From the NCBI RefSeq assembly GCF_049673105.1, contig NZ_JBATXG010000020.1, positions 119,049 to 183,048 on the forward strand: 64,000 bases of DNA, in the 5' to 3' direction. Position numbers and translations under genes: made by a program. Under the pieces are notes generated by a model that worked only from the letters and a program-made list of their open reading frames with translations, was not told the DNA's origin and ran no database searches. Source of the DNA: Castellaniella sp049673105. Lineage in GTDB: Bacteria > Pseudomonadota > Gammaproteobacteria > Burkholderiales > Burkholderiaceae_B. Of the stretch, positions 8,801 through 16,879 are shown piece after piece (within the stretch, counting starts at the first letter, position 1; the number at the start of each line of letters is the position of its first letter).

Positions 8801-8978
8801 CAGCGCCATCCCCTTGATGTTCGCCAGCGGGTCCGGGGCTGAACTGCGCCAACCTTTGGGGCTGGCGATGGTGGGCGGCTTGTTGTGCAGCCAGTTGCTG
8901 ACCCTGTTCACCACCCCCGTCATCTACTTGATGTTTGAGCGCCTGGCCCATCGACGGGCAGCAGCGTCGCGGTCATGA
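5895..8978 (+). CDS. mdtB: RND efflux pump, first inner-membrane subunit (MdtB/MuxB-like)
   Basis: A 1027-residue proton-driven RND transporter of the HAE1 family with the usual 12 membrane segments and two large periplasmic loops. Seen are LPQVDFPTIQVTTLYPGA after TM1, the central GFVVDDAIVMIENIARHLEEG with the two adjacent aspartates of the proton relay, and the C-terminal GIVKKNAILMIDFA. The GTG start overlaps the mdtA stop by four bases (translational coupling). In the E. coli MdtABC complex the B and C subunits form a heterotrimer, and the same is expected here. No RND regulator is adjacent (no baeSR-like pair). Confidence 0.93.
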   Translation: MNLSRPFILRPIATMLAMVALALAGLMGYRELPVSALPQVDFPTIQVTTLYPGAGPDVMTALVTSPLERQFGQMPGLSQMLSTSSGGSSRITLRFDLGLSLDVAEQEVQAAINAASNLLPSDMPSPPIYRKVNPADAPVMTLAVTSPTLPLDQVRDLIEVRVVQKLSQISGVGLVSVAGGQRPAVRIQVDPQALAAHKLTLADVRRAVTQANVNQPKGNLDGPQRSLTISVNDQLQDAAEYERLILTYENGAPLRLGDVAQVRRAAENLYQAAWFNRQPAILLNIQRQPGANVIQVVDQIQSLLPGLRQTLPTGVDVQVASDRTHTIRDSVEHVQIEMLLAIALVVAVTFVFLRTWRATLIPGVVVPLSLVGTFGLMMLMGFSINNLTLMALTIATGFVVDDAIVMIENIARHLEEGEDALTASLRGARQIGFTLVSLTVSLIAVLIPLLFMADVVGRLFQEFAVTLAVAILLSLLISLTLTPMMCARMLRPEAQEQHGRFLQGSGRMLDALIAWYDRGLQWVLLHQRATLWFAVGTLALTAGLYAGIPKGFFPQQDAGAIQAITQGPQTASFALMSRLQRDAVDQVLQDPAVASVTSFIGIDGDNTTLNTGRLQITLKPLAQRSDRAQAVMDRLSQALHQKADLQIWLQPVQELSVEDQVSRAQYQMTVSSPDDAALAQWAPRLIQAMQDLPQLREVSSDLQNRGLALAVQVDRDAAARLGVTQAAIDDALYDAFGQRLISTIYTQSAQYRVVLEADDDFVGGGPQALAHIHVPTAGGGVTPLATVARFVPGAASLAVQRLDQFPAATVSFNLAPRTALSDAVQAIESARDAVGVPDSVDVRFQGAAQAFQASLSSTLWLLLAAVITMYIVLGVLYESLIHPVTILSTLPSAAIGALLALWIGGTELDMIGVIGIILLIGIVKKNAILMIDFALDAQRERGLGPQAAIHEAALLRFRPILMTTLAAFFSAIPLMFASGSGAELRQPLGLAMVGGLLCSQLLTLFTTPVIYLMFERLAHRRAAASRS

Positions 8979-11900
8979 GGTTCTTCGCCCTGTTCCTGAG
9001 CAGACCGGTGGGTACGTCCCTGCTGTGTCTGGCCATGGTGCTGGCCGGGGTGCTGGCCCTGAGATTCCTGCCGGTAGCGCCGCTGCCGCAGGTGGACTTT
9101 CCCATGATTTCGGTGTCCGCATCCCTGCCGGGCGCCAGTCCCGAGACCATGGCGTCCAGTGTCGCCATGCCGCTGGAACAGTCCCTGGGCGCGATCTCGG
9201 GGGTGAGCAGCATGAGTTCGCGCAACAGCGAAGGGCAGACCACCATCGCCCTGATGTTCGATCTGGATCGCGACATCAACAGTGCGGCGCGCGACGTGCA
9301 GGCCGCCATCAATGCGGCCCGGCCCCTGCTGCCGTCGGGGATGCGCGGCAATCCCGTTTACCGCAAGGTGAATTCCTCGTCCTCGCCGGTCATGACCTTG
9401 GCCTTGACCTCGGATACCGCCACGCAGGGGGAACTGTACGATCTGGCGTCGACCGTGCTGGCGCAGAAACTGTCCCAGGTCACCGGTGTCGGGCAGGTGA
9501 CGGTGGGCGGCAGTTCCCTGCCCGCCGTGCGCGTCTTGCTGAATCCGCGCGCCCTGGAATCCATGGGTGTGCCGCTGGACCGGGTGCGTCAGGTCTTGCA
9601 GGACGTCAATTCCTTGCGGCCTGGCGGACTGGTGCAATTGGACGAACGGCAATGGCAGATTCGCAGCAATGCCCAGTTGCGCAAGGCCGCCGATTATGCG
9701 CCGCTGATCGTCGCCTGGAAGGACGGTCGTCCGGTGCGCCTGGCCGATGTGGCGCAAGTGCTGGATTCGGTCGAAGACACCAATCAGGTCGGCTATTTCA
9801 ACGACCGGCCTGCGGTGCTGCTGATCATTCGTCGTCAGAACGATGCCAACATCATCGATACCGTGGATGCGGTGCGGGACTTGCTGCCGGCTTTTCAGGC
9901 GCTGCTGCCTGAACAGGTGCGTCTGACCATCGCTCAGGACCGCACGCCCAGCATCCGGGCGTCGCTGTACGAGGCCGAACTGACGTTGGTGCTGTCGGTG
10001 ATTCTGGTGGTGGCCGTGGTGTTCGCGTTTCTGGGCAACTGGCGGGCCGCGCTGATTCCGGCCATTGCGGTGCCGGCGTCTCTGATCAGCACCTTCAGTC
10101 TGATGTGGTGGTTCGGCTTCAGCCTGAACAGCATTTCCCTGATGGCGCTGATCGTGGCGACCGGCTTCGTGGTGGACGACGCCATCGTGGTGCTGGAAAA
10201 CATCATGCGCCACATCGAACGCGGCGTGCGTCCGGGCCGCGCCGCCTTGCGCGGCGTCACCGAGGTCGGTTTCACCGTGCTGGCCATGAGCGTGTCGCTG
10301 ATCGCGGTGTTCATCCCCTTGTGGCTGGTGGGCGGTCTGGTGGGGCGGCTGTTCGAGGAATTCGCCGTCACGCTGTCGGCGGCCATCGGTGTGTCGCTGC
10401 TGATTTCCGTCACTTTGACGCCGGTCATGGCCTCGCGACTGCTGCGGGTGGCCCCTGCGGACCAGCCGCTGCGACGCAATGCTCTGGCCCGGTTGTCACA
10501 GCGGGTAGGCGAGTCCTGTCTGAAGGCCTACGCCACGTCGTTGCGCTGGGCGCTGGATCATTCCCGTTTGGTGCTGTTGCTGTTGCTGGCGACCATCGGG
10601 CTGAACGTCTATCTGTACATCAGCGTGCCCAAGGGCTTCTTTCCCCAGCAGGATACGGGGCAGCTGCTGGGGTTCTTTCGCGTGGATACGGGCACCTCGT
10701 TCGAGGAAACCCAGCAGCGCCTGAATGCGTTTCGCAAGATCCTGCTATCGGACCCGGCGGTGGATACGGTCACCGCGACGGCGGGCGGGCGCGGCGGCAG
10801 CAATTCCAGCTTCATCCAGATCCAGTTGAAGCCCCTGGATCAGCGCGACGTCAGCGCTGCCCAGCTCGTCAACCGTTTACGGTCGAAGTTCGAGCACACG
10901 CCGGGTGCGCGGATGTTTCTGGTGCCTCAGCAGGATATTTTCGTGGGGCATTCTTCTCGCGCCGGATCCTATTCATACCAGTTGATGGGCAGCGACCTGG
11001 CCTTGTTGAGCCAGTGGCTGGTGCGGGTGCGCGCCGTGCTGGCGGATTTGCCGGAACTGGTGGACGTCGACGACGACGTCGAGGACAAAGGGCGACGCCT
11101 GGAACTGCAGGTGGACCGAGACGCCGCGCGGCGCCTGGGGGTGCAGATGGCGGATCTGGCCGGGGTGCTGAACAATGCTTTCAGCCAGCGCCAGGTGGCT
11201 GTGTTGTACGGCGCCTTGAATCAGTATCACGTCGTGATGCGCGTGCAGCCGCAGTATGCCCAGGACGTGCATTCCTTGCAGGCGCTGCAAGTGCTCAATG
11301 CCCAGGGGCAGCGGGTTCCGCTGACGGCCTTTACCCGGATCGCGGAAGGCACGGCGCCGCGCGCCGTCAATCACGAAGGCCTGCTGGCCGCCGATTCCGT
11401 GTCTTTTGGCTTGGCACCCGGGGTGTCGCTGGACCAGGCCTTGAACGCCATCGATCAGGCGGTGGCGCGCATCGGTCTGCCGACTCAGGAACTGCAGGCC
11501 GGTCTGGATCAAAGCTCCGGCCTGATGCGCAATGCCGTGGCGCAGCAGCCCTGGATGCTGCTGGCCGCCCTGGTGGCCATGTATCTGGTGCTGGGCATGC
11601 TCTATGAAAGCCTGATCCATCCGGTGACGATTCTGTCCACGCTGCCATCGGCAGGGATCGGCGCCTTGCTGGCCTTGCGGCTGGTGGATATGGAATTCAC
11701 CCTGATCGCCCTGATCGGGGTGTTCCTGCTGATCGGCATTGTGAAGAAAAATGCCATCATGATGGTGGATTTTGCCTTGCAGGCGCAGCGCCGCGAGGGC
11801 CTGGACCCGCGCGAGGCCATCTACCGGGCCTGCTTGGCGCGTCTGCGCCCCATCCTGATGACGACCTTGTCGGCAATGCTGGGCGCCTTGCCCTTATTAT

Positions 11901-12079
11901 TGGCGACGGGGGCCGGAGTGGAGATGCGCCGGCCTTTAGGTTTGACGATTCTGGGCGGCCTGTTGGTCAGCCAGATTCTGACCTTGTATACGACGCCGGT
12001 GGTCTACCTGAGCCTGGACCGCCTGCGGGGTTCGCGCCGTTCGGCTGATCACCTTCGGAATGTGGTGCCGCATGTTTGA
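8975..12079 (+). CDS. mdtC: RND efflux pump, second inner-membrane subunit (MdtC/MuxC-like)
   Basis: A 1034-residue RND transporter paralogous to the preceding gene but clearly distinct. Key blocks are LPQVDFPMISVSASLPGASPE, the relay GFVVDDAIVVLENIMRH and GIVKKNAIMMVDFALQAQ. Its ATG overlaps the mdtB stop by four bases (ATGA), so mdtB and mdtC are translated as a coupled pair. Short stretches near the C-terminal half (8522-8600 against 11603-11681) are almost identical to mdtB at the DNA level. Expected to act with mdtA and the following channel gene. Confidence 0.93.
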   Translation: MRFFALFLSRPVGTSLLCLAMVLAGVLALRFLPVAPLPQVDFPMISVSASLPGASPETMASSVAMPLEQSLGAISGVSSMSSRNSEGQTTIALMFDLDRDINSAARDVQAAINAARPLLPSGMRGNPVYRKVNSSSSPVMTLALTSDTATQGELYDLASTVLAQKLSQVTGVGQVTVGGSSLPAVRVLLNPRALESMGVPLDRVRQVLQDVNSLRPGGLVQLDERQWQIRSNAQLRKAADYAPLIVAWKDGRPVRLADVAQVLDSVEDTNQVGYFNDRPAVLLIIRRQNDANIIDTVDAVRDLLPAFQALLPEQVRLTIAQDRTPSIRASLYEAELTLVLSVILVVAVVFAFLGNWRAALIPAIAVPASLISTFSLMWWFGFSLNSISLMALIVATGFVVDDAIVVLENIMRHIERGVRPGRAALRGVTEVGFTVLAMSVSLIAVFIPLWLVGGLVGRLFEEFAVTLSAAIGVSLLISVTLTPVMASRLLRVAPADQPLRRNALARLSQRVGESCLKAYATSLRWALDHSRLVLLLLLATIGLNVYLYISVPKGFFPQQDTGQLLGFFRVDTGTSFEETQQRLNAFRKILLSDPAVDTVTATAGGRGGSNSSFIQIQLKPLDQRDVSAAQLVNRLRSKFEHTPGARMFLVPQQDIFVGHSSRAGSYSYQLMGSDLALLSQWLVRVRAVLADLPELVDVDDDVEDKGRRLELQVDRDAARRLGVQMADLAGVLNNAFSQRQVAVLYGALNQYHVVMRVQPQYAQDVHSLQALQVLNAQGQRVPLTAFTRIAEGTAPRAVNHEGLLAADSVSFGLAPGVSLDQALNAIDQAVARIGLPTQELQAGLDQSSGLMRNAVAQQPWMLLAALVAMYLVLGMLYESLIHPVTILSTLPSAGIGALLALRLVDMEFTLIALIGVFLLIGIVKKNAIMMVDFALQAQRREGLDPREAIYRACLARLRPILMTTLSAMLGALPLLLATGAGVEMRRPLGLTILGGLLVSQILTLYTTPVVYLSLDRLRGSRRSADHLRNVVPHV

Positions 12080-13604
12080 TGTTTGTGTAAAAGCTTCAGC
12101 AGCCGGGGGCGCGGATGCCCCGTGTGCGGAAGGACTTCCGCCAGGCCGCTGCCGCCGTGCGCGCCGCTCTGGCCGCCTGGGCCTGGCGCTGGTGTTCTGT
12201 GCCTTGCTAAGCGCCTGTGCGGTCGGGCCGGATTACCAGCGACCGGCCCAGGATACCGGTGCGGCCTATGCGCATGCGCCGCAAGGACAGTGGCTGCCGG
12301 CTCAGCCGGGCGATGCGGGCCTGGCGGCTGATTGGTGGACACGGTTTGGCGATGAGGGTCTGGATGGCCTGATGGCGCAGATGCCTGCGGGCAATCTGGA
12401 TATTGCGCAGGCCGAAGCCCAGTACCGTCAGGCGCGGGCGGCCTTGGGGTCTGCGCGCGCAGGGCTGTTTCCGTCCCTGAGCGCAGCGGCATCCACCACC
12501 CGCGCAGGTCAGGGGATTTCCAGCGCCAATAATCCGGCGACCAATTATTCCCTATCGGGCAGTGTCAGTTGGGAAGTGGATTTGTGGGGCAGGGTCCGCC
12601 GCAGCGTCGAAGCGGCGCGTGCCGGGGAACAGGCCGGCGCTGCCGACTTGGCGGCCATGCGCCTGAGCCTGCAGTCGACGCTGGCGCAGACGTATTTCAG
12701 CGTGCGAGCCAGTCAGCGTCAGGACGAGTTGCTGGCACGCACACTGAGTGAATATGAGCGCGCGCTGCGGATGACGCGCAACCGCTACGAGGCGGGGGTG
12801 GCGTCGTCGGCGGATGTGGCCGCTGCTTCGGCCCAACTGGATCAAGCGCGGGTGCAACGCATTCGTCTGGGCTGGCAGCGGGAACAGCAGGTGCATGCGC
12901 TATCCATTCTGCTGGGGCAGGTCCCTGCCGGGTTCAGCATGCCGACGGGCGCAGGCCTGCCGGATGCGCCGCCGCTTCCCGTGGGCGTGCCTTCCGCGCT
13001 GTTGCAGCAGCGACCCGACGTGGCGGCGGCGGAGCGCCGGGCCGCCCAGGCCAACGCCAGGATCGGCGTGGCCCAGGCGGCCTGGTTTCCCGATCTGACG
13101 CTGGATGCCCAAGGGGGTTATCGGGCCGGCGAATTCGCTTCCTGGATCATGGCTCCGGCGCGTTTCTGGACGCTGGGCCCCAGCTTGGCGCTGAGCCTGT
13201 TCGATGGGGGCGCACGCAGCGCCGCCCTGGATGCCGCCCGCGCTGCCTATGATGCGCAGGCGGCGCAGTACCGCAAGACCGTGCTCGATGCGCTGCGCGA
13301 GGTCGAGGACGCCCTGGTGCAGTCGCAAGCCTTGGTGCAGGAACAGAATGCGCAGGACCGTGCCCTGGCATCAGCCCGCGAAACGCTGCGGCAGGTGATG
13401 AACCAATATCAGGCGGGGCTGGTGGATTATCTCAGCGTCGTGCAGGCGCAAGCCAGCGCGCTGAGCGCGGAACAGAACGCCTTGGATCTGCGCCTGCAGC
13501 GCCTGACCGCCACGGTTCAACTGGCGGCGGCCTTGGGAGGCGGGTATCTCGAGCCGGCGTCGGATGCCGTGTCTGGCGGTCAGGCAGCGGTTGCCGCCGA
13601 CTGA
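12060..13604 (+). CDS. Outer-membrane efflux channel lipoprotein, NodT/OprM family
   Basis: TolC-like channel completing the tripartite pump, equivalent to OpmB of MuxABC-OpmB. The 514 residues carry a lipoprotein signal late in the protein (LGLALVFCALLSAC, Cys53) followed by AVGPDYQRP, the standard opening of the NodT family. Two repeated OEP domains follow (about 90-290 and 300-500) with LLQQRPDVAAAERRAAQANA and VNQYQAGLVDYLSVVQAQ. The n-region before the hydrophobic core is unusually long (about 39 residues). The ATG at 12060 overlaps mdtC by 20 bases; the ATG at 12072 is a possible alternative, and no clear ribosome site separates them. Confidence 0.88.
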   Translation: MWCRMFDVCVKASAAGGADAPCAEGLPPGRCRRARRSGRLGLALVFCALLSACAVGPDYQRPAQDTGAAYAHAPQGQWLPAQPGDAGLAADWWTRFGDEGLDGLMAQMPAGNLDIAQAEAQYRQARAALGSARAGLFPSLSAAASTTRAGQGISSANNPATNYSLSGSVSWEVDLWGRVRRSVEAARAGEQAGAADLAAMRLSLQSTLAQTYFSVRASQRQDELLARTLSEYERALRMTRNRYEAGVASSADVAAASAQLDQARVQRIRLGWQREQQVHALSILLGQVPAGFSMPTGAGLPDAPPLPVGVPSALLQQRPDVAAAERRAAQANARIGVAQAAWFPDLTLDAQGGYRAGEFASWIMAPARFWTLGPSLALSLFDGGARSAALDAARAAYDAQAAQYRKTVLDALREVEDALVQSQALVQEQNAQDRALASARETLRQVMNQYQAGLVDYLSVVQAQASALSAEQNALDLRLQRLTATVQLAAALGGGYLEPASDAVSGGQAAVAAD

Positions 13605-13628
13605 TTCCAGCCCGGATGTCTGCGGCGT

Positions 13629-14630
13629 TCAGCTGGTTTCGATCAGCGATCCGCTGAGGGCTGCGATGCCGTGAGCCCCGTTGCGGCGGGCGGCTTCCAG
13701 GGTGTCCAGCGATTGCCCGCCAATGGCGAATACGGGTCGGCCGGCAGCGACGGACAGTGCGCGGAAGCGGTCCCAGCCCAATCCGGGAATGCCGGGGTGG
13801 CTATCGGTCGGGTGCACATGACCCAGCACCACGAAATCGGCCTGCAGTTGCTGGGCGCAGGCGATGTCCTGTTCGTTGTGCGCCGAGACGCCCAGCCAAC
13901 CGGGCGGGCGGGTGTCCTGTTGCAGAATGCGGGCCGCATCGGCTGCTCGCAGCTGCACGCCGTCGGCTTGCGACCACCATGCATGCGGATGCGCGCTATT
14001 GATCAGGCACCGGGCGCCTTGCTGGCGGCATAGGGCCAGGGTCGCCTGAAAGGCTGCGTGCAGGCTGTCGGCATCTCCCCCCCAGGAAGGTTCGCGGAAC
14101 TGCACCAATTGCAGGCCGTTCAGCAATTCCTGGCGTAACTGGGCCAGCCAGTCGGCCAGGCGGTCGGGATGGCCGATGCCGCTGATGCGGTAGCGGGTGG
14201 GCAGGCGCAGCCAGCGCAGGGGAGGCGTGGCGGCTGGCAGCAGGGACCCGCCGCCGGGCGCGATCGGATGTTCGGATTCGTCCAGGCGGATGTCCCAGGG
14301 GTCCACCCAGTCCAGCGCCTGGCTTTCGCGTCCGTGCGGTTCGCCTTCCCAGGCCGTCACCTGGCAGAAGGCCAGCTCGACGATGGATTTGGGATATTCG
14401 TGGACATGCACGACCCAGGGATAGACGCGGGTGGCGTGGATACCCAATTCTTCGTCCAGTTCACGAATCAAGGCTTGTTCGACGGTTTCGCCGGCCTCGA
14501 TCTTGCCGCCGGGAAATTCCCACCAACCCGGCCAGGCCTTGCCGTCGGGGCGCTGGCCCAGCAGCAGTCGGCCCCTGGCATCGAGAATCAGGCCGGCGGC
14601 CACGCGAACATAGGGTTTGGGATCAGTCAT
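13629..14630 (-). CDS. mutT: Nudix hydrolase fused to thiamine-phosphate-synthase-like domain (MutT family)
   Basis: A two-domain protein of 333 residues. Residues 5-135 are a MutT-type Nudix domain with an intact Nudix box at 41-63 (GGKIEAGETV...RELDEELG). This is expected to hydrolyse oxidised nucleotides such as 8-oxo-dGTP. Residues about 150-330 are a TenI/ThiE-like TIM-barrel half with LSVAAGRPVFAIGGQ near the end. This fusion is known in beta- and gammaproteobacteria; the role of the second domain is unsettled. It lies 33 bases downstream of the DUF815 gene, probably co-transcribed, and is convergent with the efflux operon. Confidence 0.88.
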   Translation of the reverse strand: MTDPKPYVRVAAGLILDARGRLLLGQRPDGKAWPGWWEFPGGKIEAGETVEQALIRELDEELGIHATRVYPWVVHVHEYPKSIVELAFCQVTAWEGEPHGRESQALDWVDPWDIRLDESEHPIAPGGGSLLPAATPPLRWLRLPTRYRISGIGHPDRLADWLAQLRQELLNGLQLVQFREPSWGGDADSLHAAFQATLALCRQQGARCLINSAHPHAWWSQADGVQLRAADAARILQQDTRPPGWLGVSAHNEQDIACAQQLQADFVVLGHVHPTDSHPGIPGLGWDRFRALSVAAGRPVFAIGGQSLDTLEAARRNGAHGIAALSGSLIETS

Positions 14631-14663
14631 GACAGGTCAAAAGCGAAGTGTTCTGTGAAGGGA

Positions 14664-15530
14664 TCAGACATGGCGGGCCGCCCAGTCGCGGGCAAACTGT
14701 CGCGCCACCCGTCCGGATCGCGAGCCGCGAGCCAGCGCCCATTGCAGGGCTTCGGTGCGCGCCGCTGAAATCTGGTCCGGCGTGCAGCCGTGGAAGACCA
14801 GCCAGTGATGGACGATGTCCAGGTAGTCATTCTGGGCAAAGGGGTAGAAAGACAGCCACAAACCAAAGCGTTCCGATAACGAGATCTTTTCTTCCACGGT
14901 TTCGCCGGGGTGTATTTCGCCGTCTGGCTGGTGCTGGGCTTCCAGATTTTCACGCATGTATTCGGGCATCAGGTGGCGCCGATTGGACGTGGCGTAGATC
15001 AGCAGGTTGTCGCCGGGCGAGGCCACCGAGCCGTCCAGAGCGGATTTCAGGGCCTTGTAGCCAGCCTCGCCTTCTTCGAAAGACAGGTCGTCGCAAAAGA
15101 CGATGTAGCGTTCGGGCCGATCGGCGATGAGTTCGATGATCTGGCTGAGATCGCCCAGATCGGACTTGTCGATCTCGATCAGCCGCAGGCCCTGATCGGC
15201 ATAAGCATCCAGCAAGGCGCGGACCAGAGAGCTTTTGCCTGTGCCGCGCGCCCCGGTCATCAGGACGTTGTTGGCGGGTTTGCCCCGCAGAAAAGCCAGG
15301 GTGTTGCGTTCCAGCGTGTCTTTCTGCTGCTCGACGTGCTGCAGGTCGCCCAGTTGGATGGGAGCGATGCGCGGGATGGCATCCAGCCATCCGCGTGCGC
15401 CGCGCCGCTGCCAGCGGTAGGCGCGCGCGGTCCAGTCGATGGCGGGCGGGGCAGGCGGCAGCCAGGCTTCGAGCTGGGCCAGCACGCCCAGCGCCCGGTT
15501 CATGAGGGCCTGCAGTTGAGGGTCAGCCAC
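14664..15530 (-). CDS. DUF815-family AAA-type ATPase
   Basis: A 288-residue predicted ATPase. Walker A is GARGTGKSS (93-101). A Walker B-like segment reads YIVFCDDLSFEEGE, and LIYATSNRRHLMPE is the sensor-type block typical of DUF815. The GTG at 15530 is chosen because GGAG lies 6 bases upstream and the N-terminus then matches the family. The frame continues upstream to 16235, but that is the antisense of ispB. The biochemical role of DUF815 is not established. It is divergent from ispB, with only 81 bases between the two starts. Confidence 0.85.
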   Translation of the reverse strand: MADPQLQALMNRALGVLAQLEAWLPPAPPAIDWTARAYRWQRRGARGWLDAIPRIAPIQLGDLQHVEQQKDTLERNTLAFLRGKPANNVLMTGARGTGKSSLVRALLDAYADQGLRLIEIDKSDLGDLSQIIELIADRPERYIVFCDDLSFEEGEAGYKALKSALDGSVASPGDNLLIYATSNRRHLMPEYMRENLEAQHQPDGEIHPGETVEEKISLSERFGLWLSFYPFAQNDYLDIVHHWLVFHGCTPDQISAARTEALQWALARGSRSGRVARQFARDWAARHV

Positions 15531-15534
15531 TGGG

Positions 15535-15564
15535 TTCTCCTGATGATGATCCGGAAAGTATAAT
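15535..15564 (+). promoter_or_regulatory. Candidate sigma-70 promoter for ispB
   Basis: A perfect -10 hexamer TATAAT at 15559-15564 lies 18 bases after a weak -35 (TTCTCC, 15535-15540). Transcription would begin near 15571. This excludes the TTG at 15573 as a normal start and supports translation from the TTG at 15612. Confidence 0.5.
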
Positions 15565-15611
15565 CTGGGTCTTTGCGGCTGGCGCCGCGCCCACCAGTAT
15601 CCGGGTCCGCC

Positions 15612-16577
15612 TTGAATTTCTCTGAACTGTTCGCCCCCATTGTGTCCGACATGCAGGCGGTTGATGCCGTCATCCGCGCCCGTCTGGATTCCGAAGTCGT
15701 CTTGATCCGCACGATCGGCGATTACATCGTCGGCGCGGGGGGCAAGCGCATGCGCCCCGCGATGGTGCTGCTGGTGGCGGGCGCTCTGGGATACCGGGGG
15801 GACAATCACCATCGCCTGGCTGCCGTAGTCGAATTCATTCACACGGCCACTTTGCTGCATGACGACGTGGTCGACGAATCCGATATGCGCCGAGGTCGCG
15901 ACACCGCCAATGCCGTCTTCGGCAATGCCGCCAGCGTGCTGGTGGGCGATTACCTGTATTCCCGGTCGTTCGAGATGATGGTGGAATCGGATTCGATGGC
16001 GGCCATGGCGGTGCTGTCGGCTGCCACCACGGTCATCGCCGAGGGCGAAGTGCTGCAGCTGCTGAACGTCCACGACCCGGACGTGTCCCTGGACCGGTAC
16101 CTGCAGGTGGTGCGCTACAAGACCGCCAAGCTCTTCGAGGCCGCAGCCCAGGTGGGCGCGATCATCTCCGGCGCCACGCCGGAACAGGAACTCGCCGCCG
16201 CCGCCTATGGCCGTCACATGGGCACGGCTTTCCAATTGATCGACGACGTGCTGGATTACAGCGGCGATGTGCAGGCCCTGGGGAAAAACGTGGGCGACGA
16301 TCTGCGCGAAGGCAAGCCTACGCTGCCGCTGATCCGGGTGCTGGAAACCGGCTCAGGTGAACAGCGCGCCCTGATCCGTCGAGCCATCGAAACAGGCGAT
16401 GCGGATTTCGAGGCCGTGGCCCGCGCCATCCATGCCACCGATGCCCTGGACTACACCCGCCAGGCCGCCCTGGCCGAGGCCGATCTGGCCCGCCAGGCCC
16501 TGTCTGCCTTCCCGGATTCCGTTTACCGAGAAACTCTGCTAAAATTCTGTGCTTTCGCGGTCGAGCGTGATCGTTGA
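15612..16577 (+). CDS. ispB: Octaprenyl diphosphate synthase (trans-polyprenyl synthase)
   Basis: Builds the ubiquinone side chain from farnesyl diphosphate and isopentenyl diphosphate. The protein is 321 residues with the first aspartate-rich motif LLHDDVVDESDMRRG (DDVVD at about 84-88), GAGGKRMRPA and the second motif QLIDDVLDYSGD. The start is taken as TTG at 15612, giving NFSELFAPIVSDM, which aligns with the Bordetella N-terminus. A TTG at 15573 would add 13 residues but sits almost on the predicted transcription start. It is followed 63 bases later by tRNA-Pro. Confidence 0.93.
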   Translation: MNFSELFAPIVSDMQAVDAVIRARLDSEVVLIRTIGDYIVGAGGKRMRPAMVLLVAGALGYRGDNHHRLAAVVEFIHTATLLHDDVVDESDMRRGRDTANAVFGNAASVLVGDYLYSRSFEMMVESDSMAAMAVLSAATTVIAEGEVLQLLNVHDPDVSLDRYLQVVRYKTAKLFEAAAQVGAIISGATPEQELAAAAYGRHMGTAFQLIDDVLDYSGDVQALGKNVGDDLREGKPTLPLIRVLETGSGEQRALIRRAIETGDADFEAVARAIHATDALDYTRQAALAEADLARQALSAFPDSVYRETLLKFCAFAVERDR

Positions 16578-16640
16578 AAATTCCCGTGATGGGCGCAGGT
16601 GCTGGGTTTCCCCGATTTGACGTCCTTCAAGCATCCCCGT

Positions 16641-16717
16641 CGGGGTGTAGCTCAGCCTGGTAGAGTACTACGTTCGGGACGTAGGAGTCGCATGTTCGAA
16701 TCATGTCACCCCGACCA
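16641..16717 (+). tRNA. tRNA-Pro(CGG), reads CCG
   Basis: A 77-nt cloverleaf including an encoded CCA. Acceptor arms are CGGGGTG and CACCCCG, the D arm has AGCTCAGCCTGGTAGAG, the anticodon stem CTACG/CGTAG has loop TTCGGGA with anticodon CGG, and the T loop is TTCGAAT. Probably transcribed with or just after ispB. Confidence 0.97.
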
Positions 16718-16725
16718 CTTATTTG

Positions 16726-16762
16726 AAAAGCCGGATTCAGCTTTAGCTGATCCGGCTTTTTC
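16726..16762 (+). terminator. Intrinsic terminator after tRNA-Pro
   Basis: Arms AAAAGCCGGA and TCCGGCTTTT, with an inner TTCAGC/GCTGA extension closed by a TTTA loop, followed by T residues. It lies 9 bases after the tRNA and is a textbook rho-independent terminator. The remaining bases up to 16879 hold no visible gene. Confidence 0.92.
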
Positions 16763-16879
16763 GTTATGCCGTGTTTCAGCAGCCCCTGCCGAGGCCGCCG
16801 CGCTGACATCTGTTCGGCCAGGGGGCGTTGGGAATTTTGGCAAATCTAGGTGAACAGTCGACTGCGCGTCGATTCAGGC

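Noticed and set aside
7242..8951. Long minus-strand reading frame of 569 codons inside mdtB
   Set aside because: Exact antisense of a strongly supported RND pump gene; His/Gln/Arg-rich composition is typical of GC-rich shadow frames, and it matches no family.
15531..16235. N-terminal extension of the DUF815 ATPase
   Set aside because: Antisense of ispB; a GTG with a good ribosome site at 15530 gives the family N-terminus.
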